From Streptacidiphilus rugosus AM-16 (GTDB taxonomy: Bacteria; Actinomycetota; Actinomycetes; Streptomycetales; Streptomycetaceae): a stretch of DNA of 64,000 nucleotides. Position numbers and translations under genes: made by a program. The stretch lies in assembly GCF_000744655.1 (NCBI RefSeq), contig NZ_JQMJ01000004.1, positions 7,023,698-7,087,697 of the forward strand, in the 5' to 3' direction. Numbering within the stretch: position 1 is the first letter of the stretch; each line of letters starts with the position of its first letter. The notes beneath the pieces are model-generated. The model saw only the letters and a list, made by a program, of their open reading frames with translations. It had not been told where the DNA came from and did no database searches. This document shows, piece after piece, positions 1-8,812 of this stretch.

Positions 1-179
1 ACCAGGCCGACGGCGCGCGAACGTGCCAGCGCGCGGACGGCGTGGACCAGGATCGGCACCCCGCCGAGCTCGCGCAGAGCCTTCGGGGCGCCGGGCCCCA
101 GACGTTCGCCCCGCCCCGCGGCGGGAACCACTGCTGCGGCGTTCAGGTTTGGTCCCTTCAGGGATGTGGGTACGGTCAA
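1..179 (-). CDS. ispD: 2-C-methyl-D-erythritol 4-phosphate cytidylyltransferase, N-terminal part (cut by window edge)
   Basis: The reverse strand reads the glycine-rich nucleotide-binding start of IspD, with the signature VVPAAGRGERLGPGAPKAL followed by a GVPILVHAVRALARS helix. IspD joins CTP to methylerythritol phosphate in the cytosolic MEP route to isoprenoids. Only about 58 codons lie in the window and the rest is off the left edge. The start is uncertain. An in-frame stop at 192-194 limits the N-terminus to a TTG at 177-179 or a later codon. AAGGGA sits 6 nt before an in-frame CTG, which would give a start at NAAAVVPAAG. It lies downstream of carD in the same direction, the usual actinomycete order. 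Confidence 0.85.
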   Translation of the reverse strand, partial: MTVPTSLKGPNLNAAAVVPAAGRGERLGPGAPKALRELGGVPILVHAVRALARSRAVGL

Positions 180-265
180 GGCGTGCCGGGCTCAGCGCCC
201 TTCCGTGAAGCGCCAATTGACGCCACGCCCGGCACTTGTACCCGTACCGCCTTCACGCACGCCTC

Positions 266-294
266 AGCGCCCGGCGACGCAACCGCCAGGCGCT
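266..294. terminator. Hairpin between carD and ispD
   Basis: An 11-bp inverted repeat (AGCGCCCGGCG and CGCCAGGCGCT, one mismatched pair) encloses a 7-nt loop. It lies after the carD stop and before ispD, so it may reduce read-through between them. There is no T tract, as is common in streptomycetes. The rest of 180-411 shows nothing I can name. Confidence 0.4.
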
Positions 295-411
295 GGGACG
301 AACGAAGAAACACAGTGCTGAGACAGAGACAGTTGTGACAGGAAAGTCCGCGACTCAGCGCTTTTTCAGGCCCGAAGCCATGACGGCGTCAGGCTCGGAC
401 ATGCTCCGGCA

Positions 412-894
412 CTACGAGGCGAGCACCTCGTCGAGCAGCGTTTCCGCCTTGTCCTCGTTGGTGTTCTCCGCGAGCGCGAGCTCGCTCACCAGGATCTGCC
501 GTGCCTTCGCCAGCATCCGCTTCTCGCCTGCGGACAGCCCGCGCTCGCGCTCACGTCGCCAAAGGTCGCGCACAACCTCCGCGACCTTGATAACGTCACC
601 CGAAGCAAGCTTCTCCAGGTTCGCCTTGTAGCGGCGGGACCAGTTGGTCGGCTCTTCGGTGTACGGTGCCCGCAGCACCTCGAAGACCCGGTCCAGGCCG
701 TCCTGGCCCACTACGTCGCGCACGCCGACGAACTCAGCGTTTTCTGCGGGCACACGCAAGGTCAGGTCGCCTTGCTGCACCTTGAGCACCAGATAGGTCT
801 TGTCCACACCCTTGATCTGGCGAATTTCGATGGCCTCGATCAGCGCGGCCCCGTGATGGGGGTAGACCACGGTGTCGCCAACCTTGAACGTCAT
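412..894 (-). CDS. carD: CarD-family RNA polymerase-binding transcription regulator
   Basis: This 160-residue protein has the CarD layout. An N-terminal Tudor-like RNA polymerase interaction domain (about residues 1-60, opening [20 protein letters not shown]) is followed by an all-helical DNA-binding domain (about 75-160) containing the [12 protein letters not shown] and [22 protein letters not shown] helices. CarD binds the RNA polymerase beta subunit and stabilises open complexes at rRNA and other promoters. The length fits the family. A purine-rich GGAAGGGG lies 10-17 nt before the ATG. Its position before ispD is conserved in actinobacteria. Confidence 0.96.
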   Translation of the reverse strand: MTFKVGDTVVYPHHGAALIEAIEIRQIKGVDKTYLVLKVQQGDLTLRVPAENAEFVGVRDVVGQDGLDRVFEVLRAPYTEEPTNWSRRYKANLEKLASGDVIKVAEVVRDLWRRERERGLSAGEKRMLAKARQILVSELALAENTNEDKAETLLDEVLAS

Positions 895-1254
895 GTGACA
901 GGTACCCCTTCCGTGGCTTTCCAGAGTAACACGCGCACGGCCGTATCAGAAGGGCGTTTTCGCAGGTCAGAGCTGGTTCGCAGGCTTGACAACCGGCACG
1001 ATTCCATGCTGCGACCCCTGTTCGAGGGGCATTTCCCGCAGGTCGGAGCGGTTGTCCACGAACCTGCGCACACACCGTCAGGACGCAATGATCTTGCGCT
1101 CAGTGCGTTATCAAACCGTGATCTGATCTTCGGCCGGGAGGGTCTGCGGTGCCTCGCGGACGCGACACGGGCTACCCCGTGTGGAGCGGATAAGCGCCCT
1201 CGGTAATCTGAACGCGGCCAGAACCATCGAAACGTTCAAGGAGCACCCTCCGCC
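895..1254. other. Divergent intergenic region, carD / lipoprotein
   Basis: About 360 bp lie between the divergent starts of carD and the lipoprotein gene and should hold both promoters. I see a TTGACA at 987-992 on the plus strand without a convincing partner -10, and TAATCT at 1204-1209 that could serve the lipoprotein gene. No ORF with coding character was found. Confidence 0.4.
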
Positions 1255-1863
1255 GTGAGCCGCACTCTTCGTCGCGGCGCGGTCGCCGCCGTCATCGTCG
1301 CGATCGCCCCCGTCCTCGCCGCCTGCTCTGCGGGGTCCAGCGCGGCGACCCTCGAGATCAAGCCCAACGTCGCCGCCACCACGCTGCAGATCCCCGGCGG
1401 CGGCCAGCTGAAGCTGAACGGCATCGCGGTCGTGACCGACGCGAACGGCAACGCGCCGGCCAACGTGGTCGCGAACATCGCGAACAACGAGAGCCAGGAC
1501 GACAACCTGGTGTCGGTCACCGTCGGCACCACCGCCGCCACCCTCACCGGTAACACCAAGATCCCCCAGGGCGGCAGCATCCTGCTGAGCACCCCGGGCG
1601 TGGGGAACCCGATCGCCCAGGTCGCCACGCTGGCCGAGCCGGCCGGCGCCACCGTCCCGGTGACCTTCGGCTTCGCCAACGGCGGCCCGGTGACCATCTC
1701 GGTCCAGATCCAGCTGGGCACGGGCGACTACGCGTCCTACGCGCCCGCCACCCCGCCGCCGGCCCCGGTCGTCTCCCAGGTCGCGGCCGCCCCGGCCGGC
1801 ACGTCCACCCCGAAGGCGGGCGCCGGCCACAAGGCGTCGCCGACCGCGACCCCGACGCACTGA
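1255..1863 (+). CDS. Secreted lipoprotein, DUF461-like
   Basis: The 202-residue product begins with a basic, hydrophobic signal peptide ending in a lipobox (PVLAAC, Cys at about residue 23), so it should be lipid-anchored outside the membrane. The middle (about 40-160) is predicted beta-rich, and the tail is rich in Pro, Ala and Thr. It resembles the DUF461 lipoproteins that sit between carD and phoP in Streptomyces. That family is related to PCuAC copper chaperones, but I see no clear Met/His copper motif here, so the function is unknown. The chosen GTG start places the signal peptide correctly. Confidence 0.8.
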   Translation: MSRTLRRGAVAAVIVAIAPVLAACSAGSSAATLEIKPNVAATTLQIPGGGQLKLNGIAVVTDANGNAPANVVANIANNESQDDNLVSVTVGTTAATLTGNTKIPQGGSILLSTPGVGNPIAQVATLAEPAGATVPVTFGFANGGPVTISVQIQLGTGDYASYAPATPPPAPVVSQVAAAPAGTSTPKAGAGHKASPTATPTH

Positions 1864-1898
1864 CCGGTCGGCCCTGACCGGTACGCAGTGACGAGAAC

Positions 1899-1944
1899 GG
1901 CTGAGGCCGAACCCGTCCCGGGAGGGACGGGTTCGGCCTCAGCC
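1899..1944. terminator. Bidirectional terminator hairpin
   Basis: A perfect 21-bp stem (GGCTGAGGCCGAACCCGTCC at the left base) with a 4-nt loop lies between the convergent lipoprotein gene and phoP. Its strength and position make a shared terminator likely. Confidence 0.85.
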
Positions 1945-1960
1945 TCGTTCGGGTGAATCC

Positions 1961-1992
1961 GGGTGAGCCCTCCGGGCAGGGAGGGCTCACCC
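1961..1992. terminator. Second terminator hairpin, phoP side
   Basis: A perfect 13-bp stem (GGGTGAGCCCTCC and its complement) with a 6-nt loop lies only 8 bp beyond the phoP stop. It forms a tandem pair with the hairpin at 1899-1944. Confidence 0.8.
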
Positions 1993-2000
1993 AGGCCTGG

Positions 2001-2687
2001 TCACGGCTCGAACTTGTAGCCCAGCCCGCGCACGGTCACCAGGTAGCGCGGCGCGCCCGGGTCCGGCTCGATCTTCGCGCGCAGGCGCTTCACGTGGACG
2101 TCCAGCGTCTTGGTGTCGCCGACGTAGTCCGCGCCCCAGACCCGGTCGATCAGCTGCATCCGGGTGAGCACCCGGCCCGCGTTGCGGAGCAGCATCTCCA
2201 GCAGGTCGAACTCCTTGAGCGGCAGGTCCACCTTCGCGCCGTCCACGGTCACCACGTGACGGTCGACGTCCATCCTGACCGGACCGGCCTCCAGCGCGCC
2301 GGGGCCGCCGGCGGGCTCCTCCGCCTCGCCGCGGCGGCGCAGCACCGCGCGGATCCGGGCGACCAGCTCGCGGGTGGAGTACGGCTTGGTGACGTAGTCG
2401 TCCGCCCCTATCTCCAGGCCGACGACCTTGTCGATCTCGCTGTCCTTGGCGGTCACCATGATCACCGGGACGCTCGACTTGGCGCGCAGCTGGCGGCAGA
2501 CCTCGGTGCCGGGCAGGCCGGGCAGCATCAGGTCGAGCAGCACCAGGTCGGCGCCGTTGCGTTCGAACTGGTCCAGCGCGTCGGGGCCGGTGGCGGCGAT
2601 GGCCACCTCGAAGCCCTCCTTGCGCAGCATGTAGGACAGGGCGTCGCTGAAGGACTCCTCGTCCTCTACGACGAGCACACGGGTCAC
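2001..2687 (-). CDS. phoP: Phosphate response regulator PhoP (OmpR family)
   Basis: This 228-residue regulator has a receiver domain (about 1-120) with acidic residues in VVEDEES, phospho-acceptor Asp52 in LVLLDLMLPG and the conserved Lys in YVTKPY. A winged-helix DNA-binding domain follows (about 130-226, ending VRGLGYKFEP). PhoP binds PHO boxes and activates phosphate scavenging genes while repressing nitrogen and secondary metabolism genes. The GTG start is chosen because GGAGG lies 10 nt upstream and because it overlaps the phoR stop as GTGA, indicating translational coupling. A longer upstream reading lacks family similarity. Confidence 0.96.
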   Translation of the reverse strand: MTRVLVVEDEESFSDALSYMLRKEGFEVAIAATGPDALDQFERNGADLVLLDLMLPGLPGTEVCRQLRAKSSVPVIMVTAKDSEIDKVVGLEIGADDYVTKPYSTRELVARIRAVLRRRGEAEEPAGGPGALEAGPVRMDVDRHVVTVDGAKVDLPLKEFDLLEMLLRNAGRVLTRMQLIDRVWGADYVGDTKTLDVHVKRLRAKIEPDPGAPRYLVTVRGLGYKFEP

Positions 2688-3934
2688 GGCATTGCCTCCG
2701 GGGCGGCGGTAAGGGTGGGAGCGGATTCGTGGTTCTGCGGGTCCTGCTCGGACAGCGCGGCCTCGTCGGACGGCGGCTCCTGGCCGACCGCCTTCCCTGC
2801 GGGCAGGCGCAGGGTGAAGGTCGATCCCTGTCCCTCGACGCTCCACACGCCCACGGTGCCGCCGTGCGAGGCGGCCACATGCTTGACGATGGAGAGTCCG
2901 AGGCCGGTCCCGCCGGTCGCACGGGAGCGGGCGGGGTCGACGCGGTAGAAGCGTTCGAAGATGCGTTCGCGGTCCTTCTCCGAGATGCCGACGCCCTGGT
3001 CGGTCACGGATATCTCGACCGAGTCCTGCTTGGTCCCCGGCAGCCTGCGGGCGGCGATGGCCACCCGCGTCCTGGCGGGGCTGTAGTTGACGGCGTTCTC
3101 GACGAGGTTGCCGAGGGCCGCGGCGAGCTGGCCGCGGTTGCCGTAGAGGTGGAGTCCGGCGATGCCGCCGGCAGCCATGGTGATCTGCTTGGCGGCGGCC
3201 TGGTGCCGGCAGCGGTCCATCGCCTCGGCCACCAGTTCGTCCACCGGGACGGGCTCGGCGTCGACCAGGCGCTCGTCGTCCTGGACCCGGGAGAGCTCGA
3301 TGATCTCCTGGACCAGGCTGGTGAGCCTGGCCGACTCGATCAGCATCCGCCCGGAGAAGCGGCGCACCGCCTCCGGGTCGTCGCTGGCGTCCTGGACCGC
3401 CTCGGAGAGCAGCGACAGGGCGCCGACCGGCGTCTTCAGCTCGTGCGAGACGTTCGCCACGAAGTCGCGGCGGACCGCCTCGATGCGGCGCGCCTCGGTC
3501 AGGTCCTCGACCAGCACCAGCACCAGCCGGGAGCCGAGCGGGGCGACCCGCACGGAGACCGCGAGCACCTCGCCGCCGGCGGAGCGGCGCGGGATGTCGA
3601 GGTCGGCCTGCCGTATCTCTCCGTCCCTGCGCGTGAGTCTGGCCATGACCAGCATCGAGTCGACGGCGATCGCCCCTCCGCGGACCAGCCCGAGGGCATA
3701 CGCGGCGGAGCTCGCCTTGATCACCTGATCGCTCTCGTCCAGCACGACAGCGCAGGAGCGCAACACCGACAGCACGGTGTCCACGCCCGGCGGCAGGGCC
3801 GGTTCCTCCTGCTGATCCGCGCGCTTCGAGGGCAGGTGCTCCTTCTCGCTCCAGCGGAAGGCGAGCGCGGCGGTGAGGCCGACTCCGAGCCCGACGAGCG
3901 CGCTCACGGAGGCGGCGGCCACGTTCACGTCCAT
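2684..3934 (-). CDS. phoR: Phosphate sensor histidine kinase PhoR
   Basis: The 416-residue kinase has a single N-terminal membrane segment (about 5-27), a PAS-like sensory region (about 50-150), an H-box FVANVSHELKTPVGALSLL (phospho-His near 169) and a C-terminal ATPase with N-box NLVENAVNYSP, DQGVGISEKDRERIFERFYR and GTGLGLSIVKH. It is the partner of PhoP, encoded immediately downstream with a 4-bp overlap. The phosphate signal is thought to come through PhoU and the Pst transporter. The start lies next to the PHO box shared with phoU, so the pair is probably autoregulated. Confidence 0.95.
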   Translation of the reverse strand: MDVNVAAASVSALVGLGVGLTAALAFRWSEKEHLPSKRADQQEEPALPPGVDTVLSVLRSCAVVLDESDQVIKASSAAYALGLVRGGAIAVDSMLVMARLTRRDGEIRQADLDIPRRSAGGEVLAVSVRVAPLGSRLVLVLVEDLTEARRIEAVRRDFVANVSHELKTPVGALSLLSEAVQDASDDPEAVRRFSGRMLIESARLTSLVQEIIELSRVQDDERLVDAEPVPVDELVAEAMDRCRHQAAAKQITMAAGGIAGLHLYGNRGQLAAALGNLVENAVNYSPARTRVAIAARRLPGTKQDSVEISVTDQGVGISEKDRERIFERFYRVDPARSRATGGTGLGLSIVKHVAASHGGTVGVWSVEGQGSTFTLRLPAGKAVGQEPPSDEAALSEQDPQNHESAPTLTAAPEAMP

Positions 3935-4007
3935 ATGTTCAGCCTAAGCGCACGATGATGACCTGCGGTGACCCCGCGGGAATGCGCTCAGCCGGAGGAT
4001 GCCGAGA

Positions 4008-4040
4008 ATTCACCTTGACGTCTCCGGTGGTTCACTCCTC
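4008..4040. promoter_or_regulatory. PHO box between phoRP and phoU
   Basis: Three 11-bp units lie exactly in phase: ATTCACCTTGA, CGTCTCCGGTG and GTTCACTCCTC. The outer two match the Streptomyces PhoP direct-repeat consensus (G, G/T, TCA followed by pyrimidines) and the central one is degenerate. The site is in the divergent phoR/phoU promoter region, where PhoP autoregulation is established in S. coelicolor. Confidence 0.75.
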
Positions 4041-4110
4041 CTGGGCGCGGGGGACGTCCGAGCGGCGCACAGTAGGTGCCGAACACCCGTCCAGGAGGAT
4101 TGAGACAAGA

Positions 4111-4782
4111 ATGCGCGACGCTTACCACGAGGAACTCGACTCCATCAGCGACGGCCTGGTGGAGCTGGCACGCCTGGCCGGGTCGGCGATGGGCCGGGCG
4201 ACGACGGCACTGCTCGACGCTGATCTCGAACTGGCCGAGAGCGTGATCGCCGCCGACGAGAAGCTCGACACGCTCCACCACGACCTGGAGAACCGGGCCA
4301 TCGCCCTGCTGGCCCGGCAGCAGCCGGTCGCCACCGACCTGCGCATCGTCGTCACCTCGCTGCGGATGAGCGCGGACCTGGAGCGCTCCGGCGACCTGGC
4401 CCGCCACGTGGCGAAGCTGGCCCGGCTGCGCTACCCCGAGTCGGCGGTCCCGCAGGACCTGCACCCGATCATCCTGGAGATGGGGCAGCTCGCGCAGCGC
4501 CTGATCGCCAAGGCCGGCCAGGTCATCGCGACCAAGGACGTCGACGAGGCGCTGGAGCTGGAGCGCGACGACGACCGGATGGACGAGCTGCACAAGCTGC
4601 TCTTCGCCCACCTGCTCGACGACCGCTGGCACCACGGTGTGGAGACCGCGGTCGACGTCACGCTCTGCGGCCGCTACTACGAGCGCTTCGCGGACCACGC
4701 GGTCTCCGTCGCCAAGCGCGTCGTCTTCCTGGTGACCGGCGAGCACGCGGACGACTTCGTCCCCGAGGCCGGCGACCAGTAA
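4111..4782 (+). CDS. phoU: Phosphate signalling protein PhoU
   Basis: This 223-residue, almost all-helical protein consists of two PhoU repeats (about 1-100 and 115-215). Metal-binding type motifs are visible in MSADLERSGDLARHV and GRYYERFADHAVSVAKRV. PhoU links the Pst transporter to PhoR and restrains the regulon when phosphate is plentiful. AGGAGGAT lies about 11 nt before the ATG. It is divergent from phoRP and shares the PHO box. Confidence 0.95.
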   Translation: MRDAYHEELDSISDGLVELARLAGSAMGRATTALLDADLELAESVIAADEKLDTLHHDLENRAIALLARQQPVATDLRIVVTSLRMSADLERSGDLARHVAKLARLRYPESAVPQDLHPIILEMGQLAQRLIAKAGQVIATKDVDEALELERDDDRMDELHKLLFAHLLDDRWHHGVETAVDVTLCGRYYERFADHAVSVAKRVVFLVTGEHADDFVPEAGDQ

Positions 4783-4858
4783 CCGAAGGACCGCCGCCAC
4801 CGGCCGCCACCGGGCCCGCACTGGCCCTCGCCGGCCGAAACGGCGCGCGGACCCGCTC

Positions 4859-4889
4859 ACGGGCGTACGGGATGATCCCGTACGCCCGT
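4859..4889. terminator. Terminator after phoU
   Basis: A perfect 14-bp stem (ACGGGCGTACGGGA and its complement) with a 3-nt loop lies 77 bp after the phoU stop. It would separate phoU from the small Cys-rich gene that follows. Confidence 0.8.
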
Positions 4890-4978
4890 TGACGCTCCGT
4901 ACACGGGCGGTTTCACTGGGAGACAGGTCAGGCGGGCAATCGTGCCGCGCCGGCCGCGCCAGAGGAGGGCCGTACGCC

Positions 4979-5131
4979 ATGACCCAGACTCCGACTCCGC
5001 CGTCCCCCACCCCACCCCCCGTCACCGAGGCCCCCCGACTCCCCGTACTCGCCGCCTGCGGCTGCGGCTCGGGCTGCGGCTGCGGCTGCCAGTCCGGCGC
5101 CGCCTGCAAGTGCGGCGGCTGTCGGCACTGA
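4979..5131 (+). CDS. Small Cys-rich protein, metallothionein-like
   Basis: The ORF has 50 codons. The first 26 residues are rich in Pro and Thr. The second half holds eight Cys in 23 residues, arranged as CGCGSGCGCGCQ then CKCGGC, ending in His. Such CxC and CxxC spacing suggests metal or zinc cluster binding, which is an inference. AGGAGGG lies 9 nt before the ATG, supporting translation. It follows the phoU terminator and so probably has its own promoter. No signal peptide is seen. A chance ORF in GC-rich DNA cannot be excluded, but the ribosome site and Cys density argue against it. Confidence 0.6.
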   Translation: MTQTPTPPSPTPPPVTEAPRLPVLAACGCGSGCGCGCQSGAACKCGGCRH

Positions 5132-5719
5132 CGCGCTGACCCACCAACACCGACCGATCACCACACCCGGACCCCCGTCCGCGCCACCCGCGCAGACGGG
5201 GCTCCGCCGTGACGTCCGCTCCTGGCTGGGCGGCTGATCACCGGCAGCCCACGCCGCCTGGAAGCGGAACGGACGCGACCGGACAGATGGACGTGCAGAC
5301 ATCGATGCACGCTCGCACACGGGCGTTCAGCCGGGTCGTCGAGGACCGTGCCGGCTCGGCATTGCCACGAAGGGAATCCGCAGGCCCGGCCGCCACCCGC
5401 CGCCCCAGCAGACACTCGCGAAACTGCCGCCGCGCGAGGTCGTGCCCGACTTCCTGCCACGTTGGCGAACCGCGAAGCGCATCGCCAACGTGGAGGAGCT
5501 CACCGGGGCGACGGCCATCGCGGAGAAGTAGTCAAGCGGTTCGCTTGATACCGACCCGCGGACCGAATCGCAACCTCAGACGCAGATAGATCATGTATTC
5601 GAAGAATTTTCGAGCTTCGATTCCCGACACCAAGGCTTGACAGGCGCCGTTCAATGACGGGATTATAGGCTCCCGCGCGCGCGACGCCAAACTCGCATGG
5701 CTCAACCTGGGGGGTTGCC
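5132..5719. other. Intergenic region with possible gene remnant
   Basis: No complete gene is recognised in this 588-bp stretch. Plus-strand frame 5352-5531 reads a protein-like end without a start codon, including LPPREVVPDFLPRWRTAK and VEELTGATAIAEK before a TAG. It may be the 3' end of a decayed gene of unknown family. From about 5540 the base composition becomes clearly more AT-rich and stays so through the next gene. Confidence 0.35.
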
Positions 5720-6535
5720 ATGAGTCAGTGCCCAAATATGTCGGAATTCAATATCACGGTGACCGCCGGGCACTATTCCACCCTTGCTGCAGTGCTCGCC
5801 GGATTTGCATTCACTGCTCTCATGTTCCTGGTCAGCAATCGTCGCGACGGCGAGCACCACAAGCATTTCGGCAATGCATACCTGGTGCTCATCGCGGCAT
5901 TTCTGAGCTTGATTCTGTCGAGCCTGGGATACTCCGTCCTCGCCGGAGACCAAGAATCGAGCGGGCGGGCCTCGGTCGAGGAAGTCGTCCTCGGCATCGG
6001 GTTCGCACTCTCGGGAGTACTGGTGGTCTATGCCATCGTCCTGACCCTGGACGCGTCGGCAGCACACAGCGCCGCGGTGAGCGGCGGCACTGTCTCGAAG
6101 GAGGATGCGGTTGCCGCCTACGCCCGCAACGTTCTCGCCGTGTTCATCAATCCCCTCGCAACGCTCTATCTTTTCCTGGGCATGGGCGACTACCAGAGTG
6201 CGCGCTACGGGCCGTCGCATCCCTACGCCGAACCATTGCAGATTTACGGATGGACGCTCGTCGGACTGCAGATCATGGCCAGTGCGCTACTCTATTGGCG
6301 GTGGTACAAGAAGGCTGGCGCGTGGACTGGATCGAGGCAGGACAAGACAGTCAAACTGCTCAGTAAGACATTTCTCGCCATCACACTGCTCTCGGCGGTC
6401 GGATTCGCAATCATCGAATCCCAGTTCAGCGCCTGCGGGACACTCAGCCCTGTTATTCCTGCCGCAGTTCTCACGGTTGCAGTTCTCGCAACCGGTACTT
6501 TCACATACGTCCTGGCCCACACGCACCCGGGGTAA
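5720..6535 (+). CDS. Orphan membrane protein, unknown function
   Basis: The 271-residue product has about seven likely membrane spans: near 20-38, 51-76, 90-110, 138-156, 170-190, 215-233 and 242-262. Between spans one and two lie the polar SNRRDGEHHKH and later DYQSARYGPSHPY. I do not recognise a family. GC and third-position GC are lower than in neighbouring genes, with A/T-ending codons common, which suggests recent acquisition. A GGGGGG tract lies 7 nt before the ATG, and a second Met at codon 7 is an alternative start. It faces gpmA and shares its terminator. Confidence 0.7.
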   Translation: MSQCPNMSEFNITVTAGHYSTLAAVLAGFAFTALMFLVSNRRDGEHHKHFGNAYLVLIAAFLSLILSSLGYSVLAGDQESSGRASVEEVVLGIGFALSGVLVVYAIVLTLDASAAHSAAVSGGTVSKEDAVAAYARNVLAVFINPLATLYLFLGMGDYQSARYGPSHPYAEPLQIYGWTLVGLQIMASALLYWRWYKKAGAWTGSRQDKTVKLLSKTFLAITLLSAVGFAIIESQFSACGTLSPVIPAAVLTVAVLATGTFTYVLAHTHPG

Positions 6536-6564
6536 CGCCCGGCCGGTTCACCCGGAAACAGATC

Positions 6565-6601
6565 GGCTCATCACCAGCGACATTCTCGCCGGTGATGAGC
6601 C
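6565..6601. terminator. Bidirectional terminator between membrane gene and gpmA
   Basis: An 11-bp perfect outer stem (GGCTCATCACC) plus a 4-bp inner stem (GCGA/TCGC) lies between two converging genes and is followed by an AT-rich stretch on the plus strand. Confidence 0.8.
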
Positions 6602-6614
6602 CATTATTTCTGAC

Positions 6615-7373
6615 CTACTTCTTGCCCTGGTTCTTGACCGCCTCGATCGCGGCAGCCGCGGCGGCCGGGTCGAGGTAGCGGCCGCCCGGGGTGAGCGGCT
6701 TGAAGTCGGCGTCGAGCTCGTAGACGAGCGGGATGCCGGTGGGGATGTTGAGACCGGCGATGGCCTCGTCGGAGATGCCGTCGAGGTGCTTCACCAGCGC
6801 GCGCAGCGAGTTGCCGTGGGCGGTGACCAGGACGGTGCGGCCGGCGGCCAGGTCCGGGACGATCGCGTCGTACCAGTACGGCAGCATGCGGTCGACGACG
6901 TCCTTGAGGCACTCCGTCTGCGGGCGGATGTCGGCCGGGAGCTCCGCGTAGCGGATGTCGTCGGCCTGGGAGAACTCGGCGTCGTCGGCGAGCGCGGGCG
7001 GCGGGGTGTCGTAGCTACGACGCCACAGCATGAACTGCTCCTCGCCGAACTCGGCGAGGGTCTGGGCCTTGTCCTTGCCCTGCAGCGCGCCGTAGTGGCG
7101 CTCGTTCAGGCGCCAGGAGCGGTGCACCGGGATCCAGTGGCGGTCCGCGCGGTCCAGCGCGATCTGCGCGGTGCGGATCGCCCGGCGGAGCAGGGAGGTG
7201 TGCAGAACATCGGGAAGAAGACCCTCGGACGCGAGCAGCTCGCCGCCGCGTAGAGCCTCCTTCTCGCCCTTCGCGTTCAGGTCGACGTCGACCCAGCCGG
7301 TGAAGAGGTTCTTCTCGTTCCACTGGCTCTCGCCGTGGCGGAGCAGGACAAGACGGTAGGGAGCTTCAGCCAT
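6615..7373 (-). CDS. gpmA: 2,3-bisphosphoglycerate-dependent phosphoglycerate mutase
   Basis: The 252-residue enzyme interconverts 3- and 2-phosphoglycerate in glycolysis. It shows the phosphohistidine motif [12 protein letters not shown] (His13), the [15 protein letters not shown] segment, [16 protein letters not shown] and the second catalytic His in [13 protein letters not shown]. The length fits the cofactor-dependent family. The ATG at 7373 is chosen because the family starts shortly before the RHGE motif, although the frame stays open upstream. Confidence 0.96.
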   Translation of the reverse strand: MAEAPYRLVLLRHGESQWNEKNLFTGWVDVDLNAKGEKEALRGGELLASEGLLPDVLHTSLLRRAIRTAQIALDRADRHWIPVHRSWRLNERHYGALQGKDKAQTLAEFGEEQFMLWRRSYDTPPPALADDAEFSQADDIRYAELPADIRPQTECLKDVVDRMLPYWYDAIVPDLAAGRTVLVTAHGNSLRALVKHLDGISDEAIAGLNIPTGIPLVYELDADFKPLTPGGRYLDPAAAAAAIEAVKNQGKK

Positions 7374-7477
7374 GGCCCCGAGCCTAAACCAGTCGCTTAT
7401 TCGCTGGCGCGCACGTCCATCCGACGAGTAATGTCCGGGCTGCTGATCTGACACTTACCACCCCTGGTCGGAGCCCT

Positions 7478-8812
7478 ATGCGCACGCCTGCCCCCGCCCG
7501 TCTGCGAATTGTGCTGCGTGAGACGGTGGGCGGCCTGCCGACCACGTTCTGGTGGCTGTGGACCAGCACCCTGGTGAACCGGCTGGGCAGTTTCGTCGTC
7601 ACCTTCCTCACCCTCTATCTGACGGCCACCCGCGGCTTCTCCCCGGCCGTGGCCGGGCTGGTCGTCTCCGCGTTCGGGCTCGGCGGGGTCTTCGGCGCCG
7701 TCGCCGGCGGGATCGCCGCGGACCGGATCGGGCGGCGGCCGACGCTGGTCGCCGCGCAGACACTGGCCGCCGTGTCGACGGTACTGCTCGGCTACACCCG
7801 CTCCCCGGCCCTGATCGCGCTCGTCGCCGCCCTGCTCGGGCTGACCCGCAACGCCGCACGGCCGGCCATCTCGGCGATCATGGCCGACCTGGTCCCCGGC
7901 GCCGACCGGGTCCGGGCGTTCTCGCTGAACTACTGGGCGATCAACATCGGCTTCGCGGTCTCCGCCTCCGTCGCGGGCGCGCTGGCGGCCCACGGCTTCC
8001 TGATCCTCTTCTACGGGGACGCGATCACCACGCTGCTCTGCGCGCTCGTCGTCTTCCTCCGCATCCCCGAGACCCGGCCCGAACGTGCCACCGAGGACCG
8101 GCCGACCGGCCAGGAACCGGGGCCAGGGATCGGCATGGGGACGGTCTTCCGCGACGGCCCCTACATGGGCCTGGTCGGCCTCACCTTCCTGCTGGCGATG
8201 GTCGTCGGCCTCGGCCAGGTCGCCCTGCCCGTCGTGATGGGACGCCAGGGCTACTCCGCCTCCGACTTCGGGCTCGTCGTCGCGATCAACGGCGTGCTGA
8301 TCGTCTTCGGGCAGATCCCGCTCACCCGGCTGATGCGGAACCGCAGCCGCACCGGCGTGCTGATCGCCGCCGCGCTGCTGCACGGATTCGGCATGGCGTT
8401 GTGCGCCTTCGCCGGCGGAATGGGCTTCTACGCCCTGACCGTCGCCGTCTGGACCCTCGGCGAGATCCTGTGGACGCCCGCCAACCAGGCGCTGGTCGCC
8501 GAGCTCTCCCCGGTCCACGGCCGCGGGCGCTACCAGGGCGTCTTCTCGCTCGCGTGGCAGACGTCCTCGTTCCTGGCGCCGCTGGGCGCCGGCGTCATGC
8601 TGGCGTGGTGGGGCGCGGACTCCGTCTGGGGCGTCCGCGCCGCCCTCGGCCTGGTCAGCGCCGCCGGTTACGTCGTCCTGATGCGCGGCCGCGCCGGACA
8701 GCGCGCCAACATCCCGGCGGCCTCGGCCGACGAGCCCGCCCTTACCGCAGACGCCGCCCCCGCCGCCGCCGCCACGAACAATTCGGGTGCCCCCGTCGCG
8801 GCAGGCTCCTAG
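7478..8812 (+). CDS. MFS transporter (DHA1-like drug exporter type)
   Basis: The 444-residue protein has about twelve hydrophobic spans and the MFS motif A region GGIAADRIGRRPTLV between spans 2 and 3. A central loop (about 200-225) is rich in Pro, Glu and Gly. It resembles MdtH-like multidrug exporters, but the substrate cannot be read from the sequence. The ATG follows a region of about 100 bp divergent from gpmA. The C-terminal tail after about residue 410 is Ala/Pro-rich. The stop codon is embedded in the probable -10 box of the next gene. Confidence 0.85.
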   Translation: MRTPAPARLRIVLRETVGGLPTTFWWLWTSTLVNRLGSFVVTFLTLYLTATRGFSPAVAGLVVSAFGLGGVFGAVAGGIAADRIGRRPTLVAAQTLAAVSTVLLGYTRSPALIALVAALLGLTRNAARPAISAIMADLVPGADRVRAFSLNYWAINIGFAVSASVAGALAAHGFLILFYGDAITTLLCALVVFLRIPETRPERATEDRPTGQEPGPGIGMGTVFRDGPYMGLVGLTFLLAMVVGLGQVALPVVMGRQGYSASDFGLVVAINGVLIVFGQIPLTRLMRNRSRTGVLIAAALLHGFGMALCAFAGGMGFYALTVAVWTLGEILWTPANQALVAELSPVHGRGRYQGVFSLAWQTSSFLAPLGAGVMLAWWGADSVWGVRAALGLVSAAGYVVLMRGRAGQRANIPAASADEPALTADAAPAAAATNNSGAPVAAGS

